NCBI GenBank assembly: GCA_905221605.1
Contig: CAJNDS010000401.1
Span: 40,001 to 104,000 of the forward strand
Reading direction: 5' to 3'
Length of the DNA stretch: 64,000 nucleotides
Source of the DNA: Symbiodinium natans
Taxonomy: Eukaryota > Sar > Dinophyceae > Suessiales > Symbiodiniaceae
Part shown: positions 44,400 to 53,074 of the stretch, one piece after another
How positions within the stretch are numbered: position 1 is the first letter of the stretch
Layout of the letters: every line of letters begins with the position of its first letter
The notes under the pieces: generated by a model
Told to the model about the DNA's origin: nothing
The model's input: only the letters and a program-made list of their open reading frames with translations
Databases searched by the model: none
Made by a program: the position numbers and the translations under genes

Positions 44400-46040
44400 G
44401 CAGACCTAAACTGGCTTGAGTCACTTCTGGTCACCAAATACCAGGTCACAAACAGGAAACGAGTTCCGACAAACGAGTTTCGAGAAAACGAACAGAAAAC
44501 GGTTCTTCCCACTCAAAACAAGGTCTCACCAAGCCAAAAGAAATCTGCACTGCCTGACATGTCCTCGTGCCTATGCTTCACACTCATAGCAGACAACTCA
44601 AGTGCACATCACGTGTCAACTGGGAAACTAGGAGGGTCACATATATCACACGAAAGCGGACTGCGTCGCTAGCCAGGTTAGGCTCTTCGGAACCGAAGTT
44701 CCGGAAAACATTAACTATGCACAGAATGGAAAAACTCTCGAGGTGTCCTTGGCCTGCTTAACACGGCCGAACTATGTGCAGGGAACACCGAGAGAAAGCA
44801 TTGAGGGCTTAACCAGTTCCGCGAGAAGCTCGGCGGCCTACGGCTACTCACTGGTTTGGCTCTATACAAAGCCCTAGGCAAATGTTCTGCAGGTTGAACT
44901 GCCTGGTCTGTACTGCCTACCCTATAAGCCCTGCCTGTACAGGGGAGAAACTCACCCACATTCGGCTCACTCAGAAAAGGCAGAAGGTCCGGAACCGACA
45001 CATGGGCAATGCCTGTACAAACTGCAAACAAGTGGATTGGCAAAAGTCGCCAACCTCCGGAACAGGCCTAAGCTTTCTCGCACTTACTAACCTAGGCCCC
45101 AGAAACTCATGCCGCAGCAGCACTGAGCTCCTGTTTGCCCCGTATGCTGACCTGGTTTTCTCGCACTTACTCACCAGGGAGGAAGAACCAACTTTCTCGC
45201 TCTTACTCACTGATTCAACCTCAGCGGCTCCAGAGGAACCCACACCACTTGCACGCAGGGAGGGCTTGGTTGATTTGGGCATCTCAGCTGGGCAGGCTTT
45301 CGGGCACCGAGCCACAGCCTTTAACCTCCGCAATCTGGTGCCTCAGGCTGTCCGTCAGCCTAGGTTTTGGTCCCTAACAAACAACGCCTGCCGCTAGGCT
45401 CCTCCTGGCTGGGCTTGCACCACCAGGAGAAAACAACACACCCTGCAGGGACAGCAAAGGAAAAACTCAAAGGCCAAACACGGGTAACCCCAAACTGATG
45501 CAGGGCATCATGCCCTCGGCCTCAACCTGCCGGTGTACTTGGATCCTCGTCCGTTCCTCAACATCTCAGCGCGCAACCCTCCCCTCATCAACCAGTGAGG
45601 ATCTACAGGGACCGGTACTGACGTTTTCCGTGCGTGCGCTGCGTTTGCGAGAACCCCGTGTTGGGCCTGAAAGTACCCGCAAGCACCTGAGCCCGAAAAC
45701 CCGGTCCAGCGGTCTGCTTGACAGACCGAGCAAGGGTGCCGAACCGGTGTCAGGCTGAACACAGGCCGCATCATGGCGGCCAGTCCTGCCGGGTGTCCAA
45801 CGGAACAACTGCGAACCTATTCCGTTGGATGGAAAAGGGGGTGCCGGGACTGGGCACTGAACTGCTTTCGCTCTAACCTGCTTCCTTATGCAATCATTGC
45901 AAGCAGTTTCGCTTTGATTTGTACATCCTTGCTTGAAAAGGAGAGTCTCCTCTATGACATTGGATTCCGGAGGGGAGAGTCTCACCCTTGATTCTGGCAG
46001 GGCATAGCTCCTGCAATTTGAGTGGGTTGGGGCCGTATTA
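44400..46040. other. Sequence between the 3-prime LTR and the extra ORF, no called gene
   Basis: Contains three copies of the AGTAAGxGCGAGAA 14-mer and short frames. A minus-strand frame at 44,971-45,333 carries the SKSEK/SKCEK phrases but has no recognisable domain. Confidence 0.5.
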
Positions 46041-46042
46041 GG

Positions 46043-46960
46043 TCAGACCTCCCAGGGGATGTCTTCCAAGTCTTCAAAGCCACACTCAAGCCATTCACTG
46101 CTGCATGCTTCTTCTGGGGAGTCTAGATCCTGAGAACACCCTTCCTCAAGGAAGGTCCAGCCATGTGCGCTGGCTGCAGAAGACAGCGGCGCCAGCGAAG
46201 ATTCTACGGGCTCCGTACCTTGGTGACCTAACTGACGCAAGTCAGCCAGGGAGGCATCGTCCAGAAACACCTGTCTCCTGACTGCTTGATCGAAGCTCGG
46301 CCAGCTCCACGTGCACTCCAGGAAGTTTTCAAGACAAAGGGCACATTGGAGCTCGATGCGTCTTCCATCCTCTCCATACAAGATCGCTGGTTGCCTTTCC
46401 CCAGGACCAGGCACGAAGTTGAGGTTATGGGTTGGAATGTTACCACAGCCAGTGCAATTGAAGTTCAAAAGGCGAAGCCACTGCACGGGCGGGTCGCCTC
46501 CCGTTCCCCCGTGGAGCTCTGCTGGGTCTTCCATGCATCTCCATTGCCCACAAGGTCCGGCTCGGACTGTTTTGCCGGATTTGCTGGTGCGAACAAAATA
46601 CACGCTGCTGTCCTCGGAGAGGAGCAGCCACTCTTTCCGGCCCTTGTGATGCCAGCGAAAGCAGAGTGCTTGGTGGAAAGTCCTGCTTTGGCTGGGACCA
46701 CAATTGGCTCTATGGGCCCAAGTTCGCTCTACACTTGCCAGGTTGCTCGAGCTTCTTACCTGGTCTTCCAAAGCTGGAGAAACTCCACAGCCGGCTGTAA
46801 GAAGACTCGCATAAGGGAAGAGTTCCCCAAGCCGGGCTGCTTCGCCCTCCAATCGGGCCGTGCCTTCCTTCTGGCTCTCTGCATCGCAAGTTGGGTGAGA
46901 AGACTCCAACCCGTCACTTGTTGGCAGTGAGGGTCTCGACTGCACAGGTGCTCTGGACAT
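46043..46960 (-). CDS. Additional retrotransposon ORF, 305 aa, unknown, with paired CxxC motifs
   Basis: ATG start at 46,960, 286 bp downstream of the pol stop and inside the LTR-bounded element. It has no signal peptide and no membrane segment, so it is not envelope-like. The N-terminal third is polar; the centre has a beta-rich stretch (WLLLSEDSSVYFVRTS); then come FNCTGCGNIP and IELQCALCLENF, two CxxC pairs about 37 residues apart, which could bind one zinc ion. The C-terminal 60 residues are acidic (SEWLECGFEDLEDIPWEV). The position after RNase H and before the 3-prime LTR is where some LTR elements carry an extra gene. It might be a captured host exon or an element-specific nucleic-acid-binding protein. 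Not recognised. Confidence 0.6.
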   Translation of the reverse strand: MSRAPVQSRPSLPTSDGLESSHPTCDAESQKEGTARLEGEAARLGELFPYASLLTAGCGVSPALEDQVRSSSNLASVERTWAHRANCGPSQSRTFHQALCFRWHHKGRKEWLLLSEDSSVYFVRTSKSGKTVRAGPCGQWRCMEDPAELHGGTGGDPPVQWLRLLNFNCTGCGNIPTHNLNFVPGPGERQPAILYGEDGRRIELQCALCLENFLECTWSWPSFDQAVRRQVFLDDASLADLRQLGHQGTEPVESSLAPLSSAASAHGWTFLEEGCSQDLDSPEEACSSEWLECGFEDLEDIPWEV

Positions 46961-47245
46961 GGCTCAAATGAAGGCTGTGAAAAAGCAGGCCTGGTACCCA
47001 AAACAGTTAGGGGACTCGAGGCTGGTTCACACAGCTCCGCTCTGCTACCTGTGCACCCCACCGGGGTTGAGCCGCGACCTTGAGCCAGGTCACATATATC
47101 AACTCCCCCTCATGACCAAGAGTTTCACTGTTGGTCACGTCAACTAAGCTCCACGCAAAGTCAACTAAGCTCCTCGCCGGGGCGCGCATGCCGGCGCATT
47201 CCTCAGTCCTAGACCGCTGCACTGCTGCAGACCGCTGGAGGTCGA

Positions 47246-50200
47246 CTAACTCTCGCAAAGGCGAATTACCGCAGTCGCAAGCTTTCCAGGGCGACGTCCG
47301 CGAAAGCTGGCGGATAGTGCTGCGTTGCTTTGAGATCTTCGCACAAACTGTTCATCGTTCGACATCAGTTTCCAAATCTTTCGGATAGGTAATCCATCTC
47401 TGCCTACCAAGCCTGAAACACAGCCGTGCACTTCGCCAGTGTAATGGGTTCTTTGCTTTGCAAACGAACGGGTGCTTGCCCATCCCCAGTAGGCACACCG
47501 CTGCGGCCATTCTATGACCCATACCCCTACTTGCGGGTGGTTCACCATCACTAAGAAGCTCCGCCAGAGCTTGCGATGCACCGTGAATAAAGCTTGTAGA
47601 TGGTCCTGATAGCCCGGCCGATCTTCGTGTCGCCGTTGGTACGGGCTACCTCCGGTACAAGGAGTGCTGCTCCAGAAAACAACCTTCATCCCCCATTCTC
47701 TCGCAACATTCATTGCAGACATGACCCGCTCCACGGTGTCATTCGAGGTTCCGTCAACCCCTTGAGTAATCGGCAGGACAAATACTTGGTGCACACTTCC
47801 TTGCAGGTACAGATTCGAACGTGAACTCGTGCAAAACTCGATCAGCAAAGTTGAATATTCAGTCTCGAGTTCGCATAGCCGACAGAAAGCTTCATATTCG
47901 AGGTTGTCCGGCCCGAGTATCGAATCTAGCACTCCAGACAGCAACAAGCAAGACCTGACTGCCGGGACCTCTCGGAAATCGATGTTGGTGACATCTTCTA
48001 GTCCGAGGGTTGCTGTATGCTTTGCTGTTTGGAGGCGATTTAAATTCTTTGTGAGAAGATCGCTCACATTCTCGGTTCCGGCCACTCCCTCTACTGCTAA
48101 CTCGCCGCTATGGACACGGTCTTGGATAAAGCACAACCTCAAGTCTATATGCCGCATGCGCCTGAGTAGCCCCTCCATGCTAGCGATTTGCCTAGCTGAA
48201 GCACTGTCGGTATACACGCGGTGGGGTTTCTGGAGGGTGCCCCAGATATGCGCCGTCAATTGCGCAAGTCCTGCCACCTCTTTCGCTGCCTCGGCGATGG
48301 CAAACAACTCTGCCTCTGCTGAGCTGAGTGCCACGACGCTCTGCAGGCGGCTGTATCCCTTTATGCAGTACCACAGACCGTCCACTGCGATGTAGATCAC
48401 TCCGCCACTGGTGCTCTTCCGGGCTACGCTCATCTCGCTGCCCCAATTGCTGTCGCAATAGGCTACCAGGCTTGCATTCTCCCCCTCATTGGTCTTGCCA
48501 TCTCCGAGCGGGAAGATTTGATCTAACAGCGGAAACGCTGCTAACCATCGCAGGAACTTGCGAAGTGCATCTTCATGCACTTGCCGTGGCATGCTTTGTC
48601 CGCGCGACAACATGGAGTGAAAGTACGTTATATCTGAGCGAGTTTGACAGAGCCAGCCTATCTTCCCTAGGCAACTTCGGAACCGTGAAGCTGCTTCACT
48701 GGACAGCTCCTTTGAAGGCTCTTCAACACTCTCCTCATCGTACATACTCCTGATGTCGGGCGTCGTCAAGGATGCTTTTACGGTGGATATGTCCCATCCG
48801 AAGGATGTAAAGACCGACTTCACATACTCAGGCTTCACCCCAAGCATGATCTGTCGTCCATCCCAACGGATTAAACGACCGAGGAATTCCATCTGCCCAT
48901 CTTCGATCAGCCTCCCTGTCACTTTGACTTTCAAGACTGAACTCAGGGCTTCGTGGACGTACTCGAACCCTTTCTCGGTAGAGGACACAATGAGCAAATC
49001 ATCCACGTACGCTAACATGATGATATACTCCCATCCGGATTCAAGGTTGACCCATCCGCTGAAAAGCGTCGGTTCAAGCGGACTCGCTTGTAAGCCTAGT
49101 GCAGATACGATCCTGTTCAGGTGTCGCTGCCAGCTAAGGCTGGCGGAACGCAAACCGTAGAGCGCTTTCTCTAGTATCAAGTACGCGGTTTCGCCGCTCT
49201 CGAGCGCGAATGTACTTGGCAACTCGATAATGGTGGGTTCCACTACCTGCGCAAAGAGAAACGCGGTGGAGATGTCGAGGCCGTAAGCCCGCATCTTTCC
49301 CTTCGCCGCCCGTGCAAGGACGATCTTGAGGGCTTCCACCGACGCAGTATTAGAACTCAACCCCAAATCGAGTGCGGATGGTCGGCCATGAGCAAAATCC
49401 TTAGCGACTATCCTTGCTCGGACTAGTCCTGGGGCCTTCTGAGTGAGGACCCATCGGGACTTGACCGTCCGACAGTTTGGGTTGGCTTTGCGGTATTCAT
49501 CAATCTCGCTCTTTGATCTTGCATAACCAACTTTCAGACTATCGAGCGCATTCACTTCTTTCTTGATTCCTTGCCATGTCTCTTCAGGGTCCAGCTGGAA
49601 ACCTTCCAGGTCGTCGTAGCTGGCTCGAGGTCGATTCACCCACAGAGTCCTGTCTTGGATTCTCATGTACGCCCCTGCGGACTCATCTTCCTTTTTCTCT
49701 TTAACTGAAGAACATACACATGGGTGGTCCTGGAGATTCAACAACTCAACTGCTTCACGCTCGACCGACTGTTGTTGCTTGTGGTGCTGTTGTTGTGTTG
49801 TCGTGTTCAAGCAAACATATGGGAACTTCTCCACGCTCGACCGACCAACCAGTAGGTGACATGCTGCTTCGACGTCGTAGTGGTCACAACAAGAGAGTGG
49901 TTGTGGTGTGTAGTGGGCGTTCTCGAGCAATTCCTCCAGGTATCGGACTGGGACCCCCTCATGGAATGTCTGGGGATGCTCTGGAGCGTCTCCCATCTCT
50001 GGAGCTTCTCCCATATCGTCATCCTCAGCCTCGGACGGCTGGTACTCGGACACATTCCAGTCAGCGTCCGGCACTGACATCTCCGGGATCTCTAGGTCTC
50101 CGACTCCTGCTTGCTCAGGATCAAACGCTCGGACCTCCTCTCCTCCAAAGCGTGTTCGCTTGTTCGGCTTCATTTGCTCGTCATCATCGTATGGGTCTTC

Positions 50201-53074
50201 TCCAATTAGCTCCTCAGGTCTTCGGTCGACCTTCGGTCCTTCATCTAATGCCTCCAGAGCATCATCGATGGAATCACGCAACCATTTTTGGTATCTCTTC
50301 ACACACTTTTGGGAATGCCTGCTCGAGCTGACGCCTTCCTGGCATCCGGGGCACTTGGGTGTAACACCATGTTGTCTCACCCAGTCTATGGGAGGACCTC
50401 CACCTGGAACATATGGGAGAAACAGCTCTTTGGTCTTCGGTGCTTCAGGCGGGGGCACGAAGCCATCTAGGGCCTTTGCACCGGGCAGAAGATTTGCCTC
50501 GAAACGCAACGGGTAGAGCAATTTGAGTCCGGGCGCGATCACCCGTTTCGTCTCCCCACTATCCAAGCGGATTTCCATGGCATGACCTATGCTCCCAAGC
50601 ACTGGTCCCAAGTAGATCCCTCGAGCATACTTGGCATCCGCGTCAGGTCTTCTAGCCCGCGTTATCTTAGCGTATGCTACCGCACCGAACGGATACGTGA
50701 CTTGCGGTCGCACTCGATCTCCGCGGATCTTCTGCATGGGTGTCATGGTCGACCCTACAGAAACTGAAAACCTGTTGTGCGTGTGTGCTGCATATTGAAA
50801 CAAAAGGTCGAAAACATCCGCACACTCACCATCCAAAACAACGCCATGTTCACGCAACTCAAGCTCATGTGTTGCTACGATTCCTTTCAGGGTCCTAATG
50901 GCTCGTTCTGCTGCTGGTGCATGCCTTTCGGGTGCAAAGCTGTCCTCAGTACCCTCACAAAGATCAGCGAGCCTCGCTGCGATGTTCTTCGTGAGTCCCT
51001 CTGCATCAGACATGAAATGCGGTTGTTTCACACCAAAGTGCCTGACCCAGGGATGCAAATGCTCTGCTGTTGTTGCTGCGCTCTCTCCCTCAGGTCTAAA
51101 GCAAACTGCAATCGCAAAGCTCATGGTATGAACCAGTACGATGAATGCAAGCTTGCGAAAGAAGCACTGGTCAAGCTGAAACTCTCTCGGGTTCAGGTCG
51201 CTACGCTTTCGGGCTGGAGTGGTCCCTCTAGTGCGCTGGCAAAACTCACAGTCAGACATGTATGGTACGTGTCCCTGCATGTGGTGCTGAAGCTCTGCCT
51301 GTTTACTACGCACATTGTCCCCAATAATTCCTTCTTCAGTGACTAACTCAAACTGCTGTTGTGGCTGTCGCGTATCGGGCTCTTTTCTCTCGTCTTGGGA
51401 CAAAGCTGCAAGGATTGGGTTGGGCTTCTCCGTACTCCCTTTCAGGGAGACGGGGAGCGAGAACGATCGCGCTCTTGGCGATCTCGGCGGCGCCTGATAA
51501 GTTCCATGAATGCAGGCGACGGCGCGCCACTCCACGGAATTGGGGTTTCGGGCGTGCGTTCGGGCCGCGGAACTGGAGGTGGCGGAGGTATCGGGAGCGC
51601 CAGCCTTGGCGCGACCGACCTCGCAGCCTGTATGTCCTGCGACCTTGCTCGGCGCCGGTCCTCGTATTGTTGGCCCGTGAGGATCCCCGCCTCGAGCTGA
51701 GCGCGAAGGCTCATTGGGTTGGATGGCCTTCCTGCCGGTGCCAATGTCCCCGCTGCTCCTGTTTCCATCGTTTCTGCCATCCTCATCACCGTGCTGGAGA
51801 GGTCGCTGTCGGCTTTCGGGGGTGTCAAGCTGACCGGCAGTTGGGCATGGTCCTTCACCTGCATCCGCAGGAAGCTCTCCCTCAAAGGTCCGAGGGCTTG
51901 CAGCCCTTCTGAGGTGTGGCCTGGTGTGCTCAGATGCAGCTGCAGATACGGACCATGATAGCCCAGGTTGGAAAGTGATTCCCGCCAGGGAGGTGTCCGT
52001 CGGGCCGACCGGTTCTCCCGGCGGCTGCATCATGGAGATAGGGGGATCCTTCGGATGTGCTGGGGTCGTTGGAGCTGGAACCCCTGTGGTTGGCCTCCAT
52101 TCTCCCCAATCCTCGTCGGACTCGTCTATCTCCACCACCATTGTCGATGGTCCTGGCCCTGGGCTCGCCGGTGCTGCCGCGGTCGTCTCCTTCGGGTTCG
52201 GCTGAGGAAACTCGCTCGGTCCCAGCGTAACCACTGAGCGAGCCTTGCCCTCTGTCACTCCAAGTTCCAGCTGCTCTGGTTCGGCAAGAGCTTGCTCCCA
52301 TGTGGCCCAATCCACCGGGTTCTGCGTCACGTGGAGGCCCTCCTTGGAGATGGTCTGCGTGAAGCCCTGCATGTTGGCTTCGTGTGGCTCGCTCATCAAA
52401 TGGGCTTCGGTGACATATTTCTGGCACAGGAGGCAAAACAGCGTCACCGGCGTATCCGGTGAGTCGCTGGCTCCCGAAGCTTGTGCCGTCCAAGCTCCTC
52501 CGAACCGACGAGCAATCCACGTCATCCAGCCTGTCGACGCCCAGCGCCGTTTTCCTCTCCGTGTTGGCGCTGACGATGCCGGCGTGGGGCCGGAAGGCTC
52601 CCGAGGATCGACTCCCATGCTCGATTGATCCACATGGTCCGGCAGCAAGTTCCGCACCGGTCTCACGGCCATGGTTTTCTCCTTGGATTTGATCTTCGGC
52701 GTCGGCTTCATCTGCACCATAGCAGGTCCCTTGGCTGGAGCCTCTGACATCGAAGGATCCGCTTGGAATTCCCTCACCCCGGTGTGGGACGACGGTGCTT
52801 CCGCCGCTTCCGTCTCTTCCATGATGTACTCTATCGAAGGAGATGAGGTCGAAGGGTCCAGCCTTGCCGAATCCAGGTCCAGATCCATCTCGTCCCCTCC
52901 AGTGGACTCCGCCTCGGCATACGACGCCTGGAGCTCCTCTCGGAGCGTCTGTGGTAGCTCTATGCCGTGCTGCGCGGCGTGGGCTTCCAACAATATCAGT
53001 CTCCTGCGTCTCGCCCCCTGGCGCATGCCTTCCAACTGTTGAATGCTCCGTTGCATCGTGGCACTCGGATCCAT
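47246..53074 (-). CDS. pol: Copia Pol: integrase, reverse transcriptase, RNase H, plus C-terminal methyltransferase-like domain
   Basis: 1,942 codons from ATG at 53,074 (context GCCGCTATGG). Residues 1-580 are a long linker with a possible zinc motif (CLLCQKYVTEAHLMSEPH). Integrase: zinc site H597/H598...C609xxC612 and catalytic D635, D690, E723 (LDQC, MSDAEG, AAERAIRTL). Reverse transcriptase: DISTAFLFA, then YVDD at 1,356-1,359. RNase H: D1541 (YCDSNWG), E1587 (SSAEAEL), D1623 (YTDSASA). After the usual copia end, about 200 extra residues contain IEFCTSSRSNL (C1748), SSTPCTGGSP (C1806) and VIEWPQRCAYW (E1855). Their order and spacing resemble the SAM site, PC nucleophile motif and E-N-V motif of C5-methyltransferases, but the match is loose. 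The frame differs from the upstream gag-protease ORF and overlaps it by 1,145 bp. Two TAG codons precede the ATG in this frame, so expression needs reinitiation, frameshifting past those stops, or splicing. Confidence 0.9.
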   Translation of the reverse strand: MDPSATMQRSIQQLEGMRQGARRRRLILLEAHAAQHGIELPQTLREELQASYAEAESTGGDEMDLDLDSARLDPSTSSPSIEYIMEETEAAEAPSSHTGVREFQADPSMSEAPAKGPAMVQMKPTPKIKSKEKTMAVRPVRNLLPDHVDQSSMGVDPREPSGPTPASSAPTRRGKRRWASTGWMTWIARRFGGAWTAQASGASDSPDTPVTLFCLLCQKYVTEAHLMSEPHEANMQGFTQTISKEGLHVTQNPVDWATWEQALAEPEQLELGVTEGKARSVVTLGPSEFPQPNPKETTAAAPASPGPGPSTMVVEIDESDEDWGEWRPTTGVPAPTTPAHPKDPPISMMQPPGEPVGPTDTSLAGITFQPGLSWSVSAAASEHTRPHLRRAASPRTFEGELPADAGEGPCPTAGQLDTPESRQRPLQHGDEDGRNDGNRSSGDIGTGRKAIQPNEPSRSARGGDPHGPTIRGPAPSKVAGHTGCEVGRAKAGAPDTSATSSSAARTHARNPNSVEWRAVACIHGTYQAPPRSPRARSFSLPVSLKGSTEKPNPILAALSQDERKEPDTRQPQQQFELVTEEGIIGDNVRSKQAELQHHMQGHVPYMSDCEFCQRTRGTTPARKRSDLNPREFQLDQCFFRKLAFIVLVHTMSFAIAVCFRPEGESAATTAEHLHPWVRHFGVKQPHFMSDAEGLTKNIAARLADLCEGTEDSFAPERHAPAAERAIRTLKGIVATHELELREHGVVLDGECADVFDLLFQYAAHTHNRFSVSVGSTMTPMQKIRGDRVRPQVTYPFGAVAYAKITRARRPDADAKYARGIYLGPVLGSIGHAMEIRLDSGETKRVIAPGLKLLYPLRFEANLLPGAKALDGFVPPPEAPKTKELFLPYVPGGGPPIDWVRQHGVTPKCPGCQEGVSSSRHSQKCVKRYQKWLRDSIDDALEALDEGPKVDRRPEELIGEDPYDDDEQMKPNKRTRFGGEEVRAFDPEQAGVGDLEIPEMSVPDADWNVSEYQPSEAEDDDMGEAPEMGDAPEHPQTFHEGVPVRYLEELLENAHYTPQPLSCCDHYDVEAACHLLVGRSSVEKFPYVCLNTTTQQQHHKQQQSVEREAVELLNLQDHPCVCSSVKEKKEDESAGAYMRIQDRTLWVNRPRASYDDLEGFQLDPEETWQGIKKEVNALDSLKVGYARSKSEIDEYRKANPNCRTVKSRWVLTQKAPGLVRARIVAKDFAHGRPSALDLGLSSNTASVEALKIVLARAAKGKMRAYGLDISTAFLFAQVVEPTIIELPSTFALESGETAYLILEKALYGLRSASLSWQRHLNRIVSALGLQASPLEPTLFSGWVNLESGWEYIIMLAYVDDLLIVSSTEKGFEYVHEALSSVLKVKVTGRLIEDGQMEFLGRLIRWDGRQIMLGVKPEYVKSVFTSFGWDISTVKASLTTPDIRSMYDEESVEEPSKELSSEAASRFRSCLGKIGWLCQTRSDITYFHSMLSRGQSMPRQVHEDALRKFLRWLAAFPLLDQIFPLGDGKTNEGENASLVAYCDSNWGSEMSVARKSTSGGVIYIAVDGLWYCIKGYSRLQSVVALSSAEAELFAIAEAAKEVAGLAQLTAHIWGTLQKPHRVYTDSASARQIASMEGLLRRMRHIDLRLCFIQDRVHSGELAVEGVAGTENVSDLLTKNLNRLQTAKHTATLGLEDVTNIDFREVPAVRSCLLLSGVLDSILGPDNLEYEAFCRLCELETEYSTLLIEFCTSSRSNLYLQGSVHQVFVLPITQGVDGTSNDTVERVMSAMNVAREWGMKVVFWSSTPCTGGSPYQRRHEDRPGYQDHLQALFTVHRKLWRSFLVMVNHPQVGVWVIEWPQRCAYWGWASTRSFAKQRTHYTGEVHGCVSGLVGRDGLPIRKIWKLMSNDEQFVRRSQSNAALSASFRGRRPGKLATAVIRLCES

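Larger units (their letters stand above)
43253..45207 (-). repeat. Seven dispersed copies of a 14-mer, AGTAAGAGCGAGAA (or AGTAAGTGCGAGAA)
   Basis: Plus-strand TTCTCGCTCTTACT or TTCTCGCACTTACT at 43,253, 43,310, 43,559, 43,616, 45,075, 45,158 and 45,194. Read on the minus strand it encodes SKSEN/SKSEK/SKCEK phrases. Four copies sit in the tandem duplication and three lie between the left LTR and the 305-codon ORF. Confidence 0.8.
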
